Source: Pseudonocardia nematodicida (GTDB lineage Bacteria > Actinomycetota > Actinomycetes > Mycobacteriales > Pseudonocardiaceae). From it: a DNA stretch of 64,000 bases. The stretch is from positions 124,001-188,000 of the forward strand of contig NZ_JBEDNQ010000013.1 of the NCBI RefSeq assembly GCF_040105385.1, read 5' to 3'. The translations under genes and the position numbers were made by a program. Under the pieces are notes generated by a model. That model was given only the letters and a program-made list of their open reading frames with translations, was not told where the DNA came from and ran no database searches. Shown one piece after another: positions 40,771-48,696 of the stretch (position 1 is its first letter; each line of letters begins with the position of its first letter).

Positions 40771-41538
40771 ATGTCGACGCGTCCGGCCCGCTCCGGGGTG
40801 ACCGCCCGGGTGCTCGACGTGCTCGGTGCCTTCACCGCACGCACCCCGGCGCTGAGCCTGTCCGACATCGCCCGCCGGACCGACCTGCCGCTGACGACCG
40901 TGCACCGGCTGGTCGGCGAGCTCACCGCCGGCGGCGCGCTGGACCGCGGCGACGACGGCCGGTACACGATCGGCCTGCGCCTGTGGGAGATCGCGCACCT
41001 GGCACCGGCCAGCACCGGCCTGCGCGAGGCCGCGATGCCGTTCCTGGAGGACCTGCACGAGGTCACCCGGCACAACGTGCAGCTCGCGGTGCTGGACTCG
41101 GCCGACCCGGGCGAGGTCGTCTACGTCGAGCGGCTGTCCACACGCGACGCCGTGTCCATCGTCACCCGGCCCGGGTCGCGGATGCCGGCGTGCGCCACCG
41201 GGGTCGGGCTGGTGCTGCTCGCGCACGCCGACCCGGCCGACGCCGAGCGGGTGCTGGCCCGGCCGCTGCGCCGGTTCACCCCGCACACCGTCTGCGACCC
41301 GGACGACGTCCGCGCGCTGCTCGCGCAGGCCCGGGCGGGCGGCTTCGTGATCTCCGACCGGCAGGTCGAGCCGGTGTCGCTGTCGGTCGCGGCACCGGTC
41401 CGGTCCGGCGACGGCCCGGTCGTCGCGGCCCTGTCGGTGGTGGTGCCCGCGGACGGCACGAACCCGCACACCTGGGTGCCCGCGGTCCGGGCGGCGGCCC
41501 GCGGGATCAGCCGGGCGCTGGGCGCTGCGCGCCCGTGA
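40771..41538 (+). CDS. IclR-family regulator of the pob/pca operon
   Basis: 255 residues: N-terminal winged helix (LSLSDIARRTDLPLTTVHRL) and a C-terminal IclR effector domain (ACATGVGLVLLA, SVAAPV). Divergence from pobA-pcaHG marks it as a PobR/PcaR-like control protein that senses 4-hydroxybenzoate or a beta-ketoadipate pathway intermediate. Activator or repressor status cannot be told. The ATG at 40771 follows the operator closely, which suggests autoregulation. Its stop lies inside a 22-bp hairpin. Confidence 0.9.
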   Translation: MSTRPARSGVTARVLDVLGAFTARTPALSLSDIARRTDLPLTTVHRLVGELTAGGALDRGDDGRYTIGLRLWEIAHLAPASTGLREAAMPFLEDLHEVTRHNVQLAVLDSADPGEVVYVERLSTRDAVSIVTRPGSRMPACATGVGLVLLAHADPADAERVLARPLRRFTPHTVCDPDDVRALLAQARAGGFVISDRQVEPVSLSVAAPVRSGDGPVVAALSVVVPADGTNPHTWVPAVRAAARGISRALGAARP

Positions 41539-41577
41539 GTGCTTTCCGGGGCCAGGGCCCCGGAAAGCACTCACGGG
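41532..41577. terminator. 22-bp perfect hairpin after the IclR gene
   Basis: 41532-41553 is perfectly complementary to 41556-41577 with only 2 bp between, including GTGAGTGCTTTCC and its complement. It covers the stop codon of the IclR gene and ends 7 bp before the next start. Its size and near-zero loop are unusual; it may be a terminator or one copy of a dispersed palindromic repeat. Confidence 0.75.
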
Positions 41578-41584
41578 TGGAACG

Positions 41585-42724
41585 GTGGGCGGCGTGCGCG
41601 ACTTCCGGATCGAGATCCCCGACGCCGAGCTCGACGACCTCCGGGACCGGCTCGCCCGGACCCGCTGGCCGTCCCCCGCGACCGTCGACGGGTGGGACCA
41701 GGGCGTGCCGCTGGACTACGCCCGCGACCTCTGTGAGTACTGGCGGACCCGCTACGACTGGCGCCGGGCCGAGGCCGAGATCAACGCCTGGCCGCAGTTC
41801 CGCACCGGCCTGGACGGCGGGGGCGACGACGCCGTCGAGGTGCACGTCCTGCACGCCCGCTCGCGTCACCCCGGCGCGACGCCGCTGCTGCTCACGCACG
41901 GCTGGCCGGGCTCGCTCGTGGAGTTCCTGGACGTCCTGCCCGCGCTGACCGACCCGCCGGAGGGGGCCGACGCGTTCCACGTCGTCGTCCCGACGCTGCC
42001 CGGCTACGGGTTCTCCGGCACGCCCACCGTCCCCGGCTGGGGGATCGAGCGGATCGCCGTCGCGTGGGCCCAGCTGATGGACCGGCTCGGCTACGAGCGG
42101 TTCGCGGCCGCGGGCGGCGACTGGGGTTCGGTCATCACCTCGGCGCTGGGGACCGCGGCGCCGGAGATGCTCGTCGGGATCCACCTGACGATGCCGACGG
42201 CCCCGCGCCCGGAGGACGACCCGCCGCTGACCGCGCAGGAGAAGGCCGACATCCGGTTCGCCAAGGAGTTCGACCGGTACGGCGGCGGGTACTCGGCCGA
42301 GCAGTCCACCCGGCCCCAGACGATCGGGTACGGCCTGGCCGACTCCCCCGCCGGACAGTGCACCTGGATCGTCGAGAAGTTCTGGGACTGGACCGACTGC
42401 GCCGGGTCCCCGGAGAACGTGATCAGCCGGGACCGTCTGCTGGACAACGTGATGCAGTACTGGCTGGGTGGAGCGGGGGCATCGTCGGCGCGGTTGTACT
42501 GGGAGAGCTTCGGACGGCGGCGGCGCAGCGACGAGGTCCCCGTGCCGACCGGGGTCGCGCAGTTCCCGCAGGAGATGCTCAAGCTCCCGCGGGTGTGGCT
42601 GGAACGGCGCTACACCGACCTGCGCCGGTTCAGCCGGTTCGACGTCGGTGGCCACTTCGCCTCGCTGGAGCAGCCGGACATCTACGTGGACGAGCTGCGG
42701 GAGTTCTTCCGCCCGCTGCGCTGA
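41585..42724 (+). CDS. Epoxide hydrolase, EHN-type (EphB-like)
   Basis: 379 residues with the N-terminal epoxide hydrolase domain (DFRIEIPDAELDDLRDRLA) followed by the alpha/beta-hydrolase core. The oxyanion HGWP motif is in LLLTHGWPGSLVEFL, the nucleophile Asp is in AAAGGDWGS, and FDVGGHFASLEQPD carries the catalytic His. Such enzymes hydrate epoxides to diols. The GTG at 41585 or one at 41594 may start it. It sits directly behind the hairpin, so it probably depends on its own promoter or on read-through from the IclR gene. Confidence 0.88.
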   Translation: MGGVRDFRIEIPDAELDDLRDRLARTRWPSPATVDGWDQGVPLDYARDLCEYWRTRYDWRRAEAEINAWPQFRTGLDGGGDDAVEVHVLHARSRHPGATPLLLTHGWPGSLVEFLDVLPALTDPPEGADAFHVVVPTLPGYGFSGTPTVPGWGIERIAVAWAQLMDRLGYERFAAAGGDWGSVITSALGTAAPEMLVGIHLTMPTAPRPEDDPPLTAQEKADIRFAKEFDRYGGGYSAEQSTRPQTIGYGLADSPAGQCTWIVEKFWDWTDCAGSPENVISRDRLLDNVMQYWLGGAGASSARLYWESFGRRRRSDEVPVPTGVAQFPQEMLKLPRVWLERRYTDLRRFSRFDVGGHFASLEQPDIYVDELREFFRPLR

Positions 42725-42744
42725 CTCCCCGTGCGGGTCCCGCC

Positions 42745-43989
42745 TCAGACCACCAGCACCGAGGCGGTGAAGCCGTGCAGGTGGTTGCGACCGCCGACCG
42801 GGCCGATCTCGCCGGCGGCGAAGAACCCGGCGACCCGCGGGCCGCGCCGTCCGCCGTGCGCGGCCGGCGGCGCGGCGGCGCCGTCCGGGTCGAGGCCGGC
42901 GCGCACCGCGCGGACGTCGTGGTCGGCGTCGCCGAACATCCCGGCGCCGCGGCCGTTGCAGGAGAACAGCAGCGCACCCTCCGCCGGGCCCGAGCGACGC
43001 AGCGGGCCGAGCAGTTCGTGCAGGTTCTGCGCGGCGCCGGCCGCGTCACGGACCTGGAACCGGACCGTCGTGCCGACCGGGACGACGTCGCCCGCCACCA
43101 CCGACCCGTCCGCCGGGTCGACCGCGAGCACCGCGCGCACGAGGAAGTCGCCGCGCTCGTGGGTCTCGGCGTACTCGTCGACGGCGACGCCGAGGTGCAG
43201 CCCGCGCAGCGCCTGCTCCGCCTCGCCGGGCGGGAGCGCGGCGATGATCTCGCGGAGCCGTTCCGCCGCGGGACGGCCGGCGAGGCCGAGCAGGCGGTTC
43301 TGCTCGGCGCCGGTGACCGCCATCGCCGGGCCGATCGGGCGGCAGCCCTGGCTGACCACCAGCCGCGGGGCCGGGTCGCCGCCGAGCAGCGCGCCGACCG
43401 CGCCGCCGGTGTGCACCCGGCCGTCGACGAACAGCCGGTTCGCCCCCGGGCCGCCCGGGGCGCTGGCGAGCCCGCCGATGACGGGGAAACCCGGGTTCGT
43501 CGCGTTCACCCGCTCCAGGACGCCGCCGACCGGGAACGCGTAGGGGTCGGCGACGAGGACCGCAGCCCGGTCGCCCTCACCGGGCGGGCGCAGGCCGCGC
43601 ACGGTGATCGCGTCCTCCCCGTTCGGCCCGACACCCGGGCGGCGCTCGGCGGACGGGACCAGCGCGGTGACCGTCGTGCCGGGGAGGGCAGCGGCCCAGA
43701 CCGCGACCGCGGGCTCGGCCTCGACGCCGCGGGCGTCGGCCATCACACCGTGCGCGGTCGCGCCGATCGCGGTCGCCGCGCCGGCGAGCTCCATGACGCG
43801 CAGACCCGCCGCCTCGACCTCGGTGCCGGGTGTCCGATCCGGGCCTCCGGGGCACACGAAGAACACGAGCAGGTCGGGGGTGCTGCCGCCGAGTGCGGCC
43901 AGGGCCTGGGCGGTCGCGACCTCTGCCGCGCCGGTGAGGTCCGGTCCGACGGCGAGCCCGTCGCCGACGCGCCTGTCCCCGGTCGGCAT
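42745..43989 (-). CDS. FIST-domain sensory protein
   Basis: 414-residue protein made of a FIST_N domain (about residues 30-230) and a FIST_C domain (about 235-390, ending LLFSCNGRGAGMFG, GFFAAGEIGPVGGRNHLHGFTASV). FIST proteins are thought to bind small ligands such as amino acids and often pair with signalling modules. Here it is a stand-alone cytosolic protein. The ATG at 43989 has GAGGAGG 6 nt upstream. It is convergent with the epoxide hydrolase (20 bp gap). Confidence 0.88.
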   Translation of the reverse strand: MPTGDRRVGDGLAVGPDLTGAAEVATAQALAALGGSTPDLLVFFVCPGGPDRTPGTEVEAAGLRVMELAGAATAIGATAHGVMADARGVEAEPAVAVWAAALPGTTVTALVPSAERRPGVGPNGEDAITVRGLRPPGEGDRAAVLVADPYAFPVGGVLERVNATNPGFPVIGGLASAPGGPGANRLFVDGRVHTGGAVGALLGGDPAPRLVVSQGCRPIGPAMAVTGAEQNRLLGLAGRPAAERLREIIAALPPGEAEQALRGLHLGVAVDEYAETHERGDFLVRAVLAVDPADGSVVAGDVVPVGTTVRFQVRDAAGAAQNLHELLGPLRRSGPAEGALLFSCNGRGAGMFGDADHDVRAVRAGLDPDGAAAPPAAHGGRRGPRVAGFFAAGEIGPVGGRNHLHGFTASVLVV

Positions 43990-44098
43990 CGCCGCCTCCT
44001 CGTCCCCGGCGCGGGCTGCGAGGTGCGGCCAGGGCCGACGACGCTACGCGGGCCGGGGTCGCGCCGCAGCCCGCCACGGTCGCGCCGGGGCGGGAGGC

Positions 44099-44416
44099 TC
44101 AGGGGTCGCGCGGGCGGGGCGCGGGGATGCGGCCGGGGCGCGGCCACAGCCGCAGGCGGGCGACGGCGTGGACCCGGGCCGGGCCGAGGGCCGCGGAGTC
44201 GGTGGAGCCGTAGGGGTTGTCCCCGCGGACGTGCCACCCGTCGCCGTCCGGGTGCTCGGCGCGCTTGACCGACAGCTGACCGGGACGGGTGTCCCAGGTC
44301 ACGAGCACGACGTCACCGGGTCGCGGCCTGGCGCCGAACCGCACCAGCACGACGTCGCCGTCCGCCAGCGCAGGCGACATCGAGGGCCCCCGCACGGTCA
44401 CCCTGCGCCAGCGCAC
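44099..44416 (-). CDS. sodX: S26-type protease for NiSOD maturation
   Basis: 105-residue signal-peptidase-like protease. GPSMSPALADGD carries the catalytic Ser, and LSVKRAEHPDG holds the Lys, giving the Ser/Lys dyad. RGDNPYGSTDS is also conserved. Divergence from sodN is the classical arrangement for SodX, which trims the NiSOD leader so that His becomes the first residue and nickel can be bound. The GTG at 44416 has GGAGGGAGG upstream. No membrane anchor is present, which fits the cytosolic role of SodX and separates it from LepB. Confidence 0.88.
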   Translation of the reverse strand: MRWRRVTVRGPSMSPALADGDVVLVRFGARPRPGDVVLVTWDTRPGQLSVKRAEHPDGDGWHVRGDNPYGSTDSAALGPARVHAVARLRLWPRPGRIPAPRPRDP

Positions 44417-44525
44417 GATCGCCTCCCTCCAGAGTGGATCTCGCCGCTGCGCCCGGCCTGCTGCGGTCCGGCCACGAGAGTAGGGTCGGCGCTGCCAGAA
44501 CGATCACCCACCAGGGAGGACCCCC

Positions 44526-44933
44526 ATGCGGCTGTCCCGCATTCTCCGCCCGCGGCTGGAGGCCACCGCGCACTGCGACCTCCCCTGCGGCGTGTACGAC
44601 CCGGCTCAGGCCCGGATCGAGGCCGAGTCGGTGAAGGCCGTCCAGGAGAAGTACCAGGGCAACTCCGACCCCGAGTTCCGGGCGCGCGCGATCGAGATCA
44701 AGGAGCAGCGGTCGGACCTGGTCAAGCACCACCTGTGGGTGCTGTGGACCGACTACTTCAAGCCGCCGCACTTCGAGAAGTACCCGGAGCTGCACGAGCT
44801 GTTCAACAAGGCCACCAAGGCCGCGGGCGCCTCCGGCACCAAGGGGTCGGTCGACCCGGCCACCGGCCAGGAGCTGCTCGACTACATCGCCCAGATCGAC
44901 AAGATCTTCTGGGAGACCAAGCAGGCTGCCTGA
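44526..44933 (+). CDS. sodN: Nickel superoxide dismutase
   Basis: 135-residue precursor of hexameric NiSOD, which dismutates superoxide in the cytosol. The nickel hook HCDLPCGVYDP begins at His16 after a 15-residue leader, so removal of the leader exposes His1, Cys2 and Cys6 as ligands. The four-helix bundle follows. The ATG at 44526 has GGGAGGA 5-12 nt upstream, and TAGGGT at 44481-44486 is a good -10. I found no clear Nur-type palindrome, so nickel control is not evident from sequence. Confidence 0.96.
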   Translation: MRLSRILRPRLEATAHCDLPCGVYDPAQARIEAESVKAVQEKYQGNSDPEFRARAIEIKEQRSDLVKHHLWVLWTDYFKPPHFEKYPELHELFNKATKAAGASGTKGSVDPATGQELLDYIAQIDKIFWETKQAA

Positions 44934-44948
44934 TCACAGGCCCCGAAG

Positions 44949-44989
44949 CGGCGCTGACCAGCGGGAACGTCTCCCGACGGTCAGCGCCG
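44949..44989. terminator. Bidirectional terminator after sodN
   Basis: CGGCGCTGACC (44949-44959) pairs perfectly with 44979-44989, with a 19-nt loop. On the plus strand the right arm is followed by TTTCG. It lies between sodN and the convergent SRPBCC gene and overlaps the end of the latter. Confidence 0.75.
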
Positions 44990-45484
44990 TTTCGCGTCGT
45001 CCGCGTCGCGGACGTCCGTCCCGTGCTCGGCGAAGGCCGTGAAGTCCCGCATGTGCTGCAGCTGCTGCGCGCGGAAGGCACCGCGCATGAGCGGCGCCAT
45101 CAGCCGCATCGGCGCGCTGCTGAACCGGTACTCGTTCTCGCTCACCCAGAGCGTCGCCCCCGGACCGGCCTCGGTCAGCCGCTCGCGCGCGGCGCTCCAC
45201 ATGCCCGTCGCGACGAGTTCCCGCTCGTAGTACACGAGGCCGTCCCCCGGGATCCCGTGCAGGTCCGCCGGTTCCCGGCGTGTGATGGTCTCGGTCGCCT
45301 CCATCTCCTGCTTCCCGGTCCGCAGCACGACGCGCGACGTGGTCCCGACCTCTCCGTGCGCTCCGTTCAGCGGTTCGTGCAGGACCAGACCGCGCAGCCA
45401 CTTCGGCAGGTGCGCGGGGTCGGCGAGCAGCTGGACCACCCGCTCCCGCGGCAGGGCGATCTCGGTCGAGACGGTGAACTTCAT
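44981..45484 (-). CDS. SRPBCC/START-fold protein
   Basis: 167-residue polyketide cyclase/dehydrase-like helix-grip protein (START superfamily; MKFTVSTEIALPRERVVQLLADPAHLPKW at its N-terminus is typical of membrane-lipid or polyketide-binding members). The ligand is unknown. The ATG at 45484 has a GGAG about 10 nt upstream. On the coding strand the region 45500-45530 is unusually AT-rich and includes GATATAAG, a likely -10. It is convergent with sodN. Confidence 0.82.
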   Translation of the reverse strand: MKFTVSTEIALPRERVVQLLADPAHLPKWLRGLVLHEPLNGAHGEVGTTSRVVLRTGKQEMEATETITRREPADLHGIPGDGLVYYERELVATGMWSAARERLTEAGPGATLWVSENEYRFSSAPMRLMAPLMRGAFRAQQLQHMRDFTAFAEHGTDVRDADDAKRR

Positions 45485-45522
45485 GGCGGGGCGCTCCAGG
45501 ACTCGTCTTATATCAGCGACAA

Positions 45523-45714
45523 CTAATACTCTTCCGGCGCTCGGAGATCCAGCCGCGTGAGCGTGGGCCACCGGTCGGACGCCCGGGCGGGCCGGCTCCC
45601 GAACGGCGCCGGCGGCGCGGGGGCGCCGAGCGCGCGTCGAGCTCGTCGTCCGTGAGTCGTCTTACCCACACCCGGCAGGCCGACCGTGAGGTGCAACGTC
45701 GGCCGGGAGCTCAT
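45523..45714 (-). pseudogene. Truncated P-loop ATPase/kinase ORF coupled to the LysR gene
   Basis: A 63-codon frame that begins with a P-loop, LHLTVGLPGVGKTTHGRR, and ends RWPTLTRLDLRAPEEY. Those look like the two ends of a roughly 170-residue AAA/kinase-like protein with the middle missing. Walker B is absent, so it should be inactive. Its ATG overlaps the stop of the LysR gene by 4 bp (ATGA). I read it as an internally deleted remnant. A true mini-protein is possible but less likely. Confidence 0.6.
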
Positions 45715-46601
45715 GGGAGCATCCTGCCCGGCAGGGTCCCGCGGATCCGGTCCACCAGATCCGCCACCGGCGTCCCGGCCTCCGCTCGGTTCCGCACGGC
45801 CACGACGAGGTCCCGGTGCGCCCACCCGTCCTCCAGCGGCACCCCCACCAGCGACTCACCGACCTCGCGCGCGGGCAGGATCGCCACCCCGACCCCGGCG
45901 GCGACCGCCCGCAGGACCGAACCGGCGTCGGGGAACCGCGCGCGGTGCCGGGGATGGCTGCCCAGCGGGACCGCGTGCGAGCGGAGCAGCTCCTCCAGCG
46001 GGCTGCCCTCGACGTGCCCGACGAGCACGTCGCCGTCGAGCACCTCGGCGAACGCCACGCCACCGCGGCCGGCGAGCCGGTGGTCCGGCCGGACCGCGAC
46101 CACCAGCGGGTCCGGTCCCAGCGAGTACCGCTCCAGCCTCCCGAGGTCGACGCTGCCGGCCAGCACGCCGAGGTCACCGCGGCCGGCGGCGAGGTCGGCG
46201 ACGATCCGCCTGCTCGGCTGCTGCACCAGGTTGACGTCGATGCCCGCGTGCTCGACGAGGAAGTCGACCACGTGCCCGGTCACCAGCGAGACGCCGGCCG
46301 TGTTGACCAGGACGGTGACCGTCGCGGCGTGCCCACCGGCGAGCTCGGCGAGCTCGAGGCGCAGCCGTTCGTGCCGTTCGACGACGTCGCGGGCGTGTGC
46401 GAGCAGCCGTTCCCCCTGCCGGGTGGGTGTGACGCCGCGCCGGTGCCGGTCGAACAGCGGCACCCCGGCCGCAGCCTCCATGGCGGCGACCCGGCCGCTC
46501 GCCGACGCCAGCGAGAGGTGCACGAGCTCCGCGCCACCCGTGATGCTCCCGCGGTCGACGACACCGACGAGCAGCCGCAGATCGAGCAGGTCGAACGACA
46601 C
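45711..46601 (-). CDS. LysR-family transcriptional regulator
   Basis: 296 residues with the LysR winged helix at the N-terminus (LLDLRLLVGVVDRGSITGGAELVHLSLASASGRVAAMEAAAG) and a periplasmic-binding-protein-like effector domain after residue 90. The GTG at 46601 lies 6 nt after TACCCT and has no ribosome site, so the mRNA is probably leaderless. A 6-5-6 palindrome overlaps its promoter. The divergent gene is a small membrane protein. The effector is unknown. Confidence 0.88.
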   Translation of the reverse strand: MSFDLLDLRLLVGVVDRGSITGGAELVHLSLASASGRVAAMEAAAGVPLFDRHRRGVTPTRQGERLLAHARDVVERHERLRLELAELAGGHAATVTVLVNTAGVSLVTGHVVDFLVEHAGIDVNLVQQPSRRIVADLAAGRGDLGVLAGSVDLGRLERYSLGPDPLVVAVRPDHRLAGRGGVAFAEVLDGDVLVGHVEGSPLEELLRSHAVPLGSHPRHRARFPDAGSVLRAVAAGVGVAILPAREVGESLVGVPLEDGWAHRDLVVAVRNRAEAGTPVADLVDRIRGTLPGRMLP

Positions 46602-46617
46602 CGGGACAGGGTAGACA

Positions 46618-46634
46618 CTTCGGACCGACCGAAG
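46618..46634. promoter_or_regulatory. LysR-type operator CTTCGG-N5-CCGAAG
   Basis: A perfect 6-5-6 inverted repeat in the 90 bp gap between the LysR gene and its divergent neighbour. It sits where the -35 of the LysR promoter is expected, as for an autorepressor, and contains a T-N11-A-like core. Confidence 0.65.
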
Positions 46635-46691
46635 GCAGATTTCGCGAATATCGGCTTCAGAAGCACGGGACGCCGATCCAGACTTCTCGAC

Positions 46692-47219
46692 ATGGACACA
46701 CCAGAGAGCTCGGCGACCCGCCTGCGTCGCGCCACGCCGGCACTCGTCGTCGCCCTGCTCGTGCTGGCGGTGACCGTCGGGCAGGTCGCGGGTACCCGGG
46801 CGGTCCGGGAGCAGCTCCCGGACGCGCACCGCACCGTCGCCACGGTCCTCGAGGTCGTCGAGGCTCCGGCCGCGCGCAGCGCCGGGCCGCCCCGGAGCGC
46901 GGTCCGGGCGACCTGGACGGGCCCGACCGGGGAACCGCAGGTCGGAACCCTGGTGCTCGACGGGCGCCCCGACCCCGGGAACAGTCGCACCATCTGGACC
47001 GACGGCGGCGGCGCGCCGGTCCGCGTCCCGATCGAGGCGACGACGGCGGGCCTGTCCGCCGCGAGCCTGGTCCTGCTCCTCGGGGCGGCCGCGTTGCTCG
47101 GCGCCCGGGTATGGACGACCACCGTCGAGGCTGAGCGGGACCGTCACGCGCTGGCTGCCGAGTGGGCCGCCGTCGAGCCGCTGTGGAGTGGGCGCGGCGG
47201 GGTCCCCGGCGACCGATGA
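46692..47219 (+). CDS. Rv1733c-like two-helix membrane protein
   Basis: 175 residues: membrane segment at about 16-35, an external domain of about 80 residues with RATWTGPTGEPQVGTLVL and TIWTDGGGAPVRVP, and a second segment at about 117-138 followed by a Glu/Ala-rich cytosolic end. This layout and the W-x-x-x-x-G pattern recall the mycobacterial Rv1733c family of unknown function. It is divergent from the LysR gene and could be its target. Confidence 0.72.
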   Translation: MDTPESSATRLRRATPALVVALLVLAVTVGQVAGTRAVREQLPDAHRTVATVLEVVEAPAARSAGPPRSAVRATWTGPTGEPQVGTLVLDGRPDPGNSRTIWTDGGGAPVRVPIEATTAGLSAASLVLLLGAAALLGARVWTTTVEAERDRHALAAEWAAVEPLWSGRGGVPGDR

Positions 47220-47289
47220 GCCCGCCCGGCCCGGCCGGTCTGCCCTTTCACGAACGGACGGACGGACCGGGCAACGGGAGGTGGGGCGG

Positions 47290-48108
47290 GTGAACACGCT
47301 CGCGGGACAGGTCGCGCTGATCACCGGCGGCGCACGCGGGCAGGGCCGGGCGCACGCGCTGACCCTCGCCCGGGCCGGCGCCGACGTCGTGGTGTGCGAC
47401 ATCGCCGGCCCGGTCCCCGGCGTCGACTACCCGCCCGCCACGCCCGACGACCTCGACGGCACCGTCGAGGCGGTGGAGGCACTCGGCCGTCGCTGCCTCG
47501 CCGTCGTCGCCGACGTGCGGGACGCCGCGGCGATGCAGGCCGTGGCCGACCACGCCGTCGAGACCCTGGGCCGGATCGACATCGCCGTCGCGAACGCCGG
47601 GATCGCCACCGGCGGCCCGCTCGCCACGATGTCCGACGACACCTGGCGGACCATGATCGACGTCAACCTGACCGGTGTCTTCTGCACGTTCCGGGCGGTG
47701 CTCCCGCACATGATCGAGCGCGGGTCCGGGCGGATCGTCGCGACGTCGTCGATCGTCGCCGAGACCGGTGCGCGCGACTCGGGCCACTACGCCGCGGCCA
47801 AGGCGGGCGTCGTCGCGCTGGTGAAGTCGGTGGCCCACGAGGTCGCCGACCACGGGATCACGGTGCACGCCGTGCTTCCCGCCGGGGTGAACACGACGAT
47901 GATCCACAACCCGGCGACGTACCGGGTCATCCGGCCGGACATGGAGAACCCCGGGCGCGACGACGTCGAGAAGGTGTTCGCCCAGGGCAGGCCCCGCCCC
48001 GGCCTGCTGGAGCCCGACGACGTCGCGAACGCGGTGCGCTATCTCGTCTCCGACGAGGGCCGGCTGCGGTCCGGGGACTGCCTCACCCTCGCGAACGGGC
48101 TGCAGTGA
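47290..48108 (+). CDS. SDR-family oxidoreductase, mycofactocin-coupled type
   Basis: 272-residue dehydrogenase. The cofactor loop reads GGARGQGRAHA, the variant typical of SDRs whose bound NAD is recycled through the redox peptide mycofactocin. Catalytic Ser, Tyr and Lys lie in ATSSIVAETGARDSGHYAAAKAG. The usual insertion after strand 2 (about residues 38-60) is present. The substrate is probably a secondary alcohol. The GTG at 47290 has GGGAGG upstream. No mft biosynthesis gene is in the window. Confidence 0.85.
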   Translation: MNTLAGQVALITGGARGQGRAHALTLARAGADVVVCDIAGPVPGVDYPPATPDDLDGTVEAVEALGRRCLAVVADVRDAAAMQAVADHAVETLGRIDIAVANAGIATGGPLATMSDDTWRTMIDVNLTGVFCTFRAVLPHMIERGSGRIVATSSIVAETGARDSGHYAAAKAGVVALVKSVAHEVADHGITVHAVLPAGVNTTMIHNPATYRVIRPDMENPGRDDVEKVFAQGRPRPGLLEPDDVANAVRYLVSDEGRLRSGDCLTLANGLQ

Positions 48109-48138
48109 ACGCGCTCCGGTAGAGCAGAATCGGCAGCC

Positions 48139-48696
48139 GTGCCCACCCACGTCGCGCTGCTGCGCGGGATCAACGTCGGCGGTTCCGGGAAGGTCCCGAT
48201 GGCGGAGCTGCGCGCGGCGCTGACCGCCCGCGGGTTCACCGGCGTCGCCACCTACATCCAGTCCGGGAACGTCGTGCTGACCAGCCCGGACGACCCCGGC
48301 GCCGTCGCCGGGACCGTCGCCGGCGTCCTGCGCGAGGAGTTCGCGCTCGAGCGTCCGGTCGTGGTGTTCGGGCGCGACGAGTACGCCGCCGTCCTCGCCG
48401 CGAACCCGTTCCCGCAGGTGACCGAGCCGAAGCAGCTGCACGCGGTCTTCCGGGCGGCCCCGCCGACCGACGCCGAGCGCGCCGCCCTCACGGCCGCGGT
48501 CGAGGCCGGACGGGCCGGGGGCAGCCGGGAGGACGCCGCGATCGTCGGGCGGGTGGTCTACCTGCACCTGCCCGACGGCATCGGGCGCAGCGAGCTCGGC
48601 GCCCGGCTCTCGACGCGGACGACGGCGGCCGACGGCGGCGGGACGGCCCGCAACTGGGCCACCGTGCGCCGGCTGCGGGAGATGCTCGACGACTAA
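48139..48696 (+). CDS. DUF1697 family protein
   Basis: 185-residue protein of the DUF1697 family (LLRGINVGGSGKVPMAELRAAL, YIQSGNVVLTS, NWATVRRLREML). The function is unknown; the fold is a ferredoxin-like double domain. GTG start at 48139, 30 bp after the SDR stop, so the pair may be co-transcribed. It overlaps the 3' end of the convergent cinA gene by 4 bp. Confidence 0.85.
   Translation: MPTHVALLRGINVGGSGKVPMAELRAALTARGFTGVATYIQSGNVVLTSPDDPGAVAGTVAGVLREEFALERPVVVFGRDEYAAVLAANPFPQVTEPKQLHAVFRAAPPTDAERAALTAAVEAGRAGGSREDAAIVGRVVYLHLPDGIGRSELGARLSTRTTAADGGGTARNWATVRRLREMLDD

Noticed and set aside
44417..44525. Nur (nickel regulator) box in the sodX-sodN gap
   Set aside because: I found no TTGCAA-type palindrome in this gap, so nickel control is not claimed.
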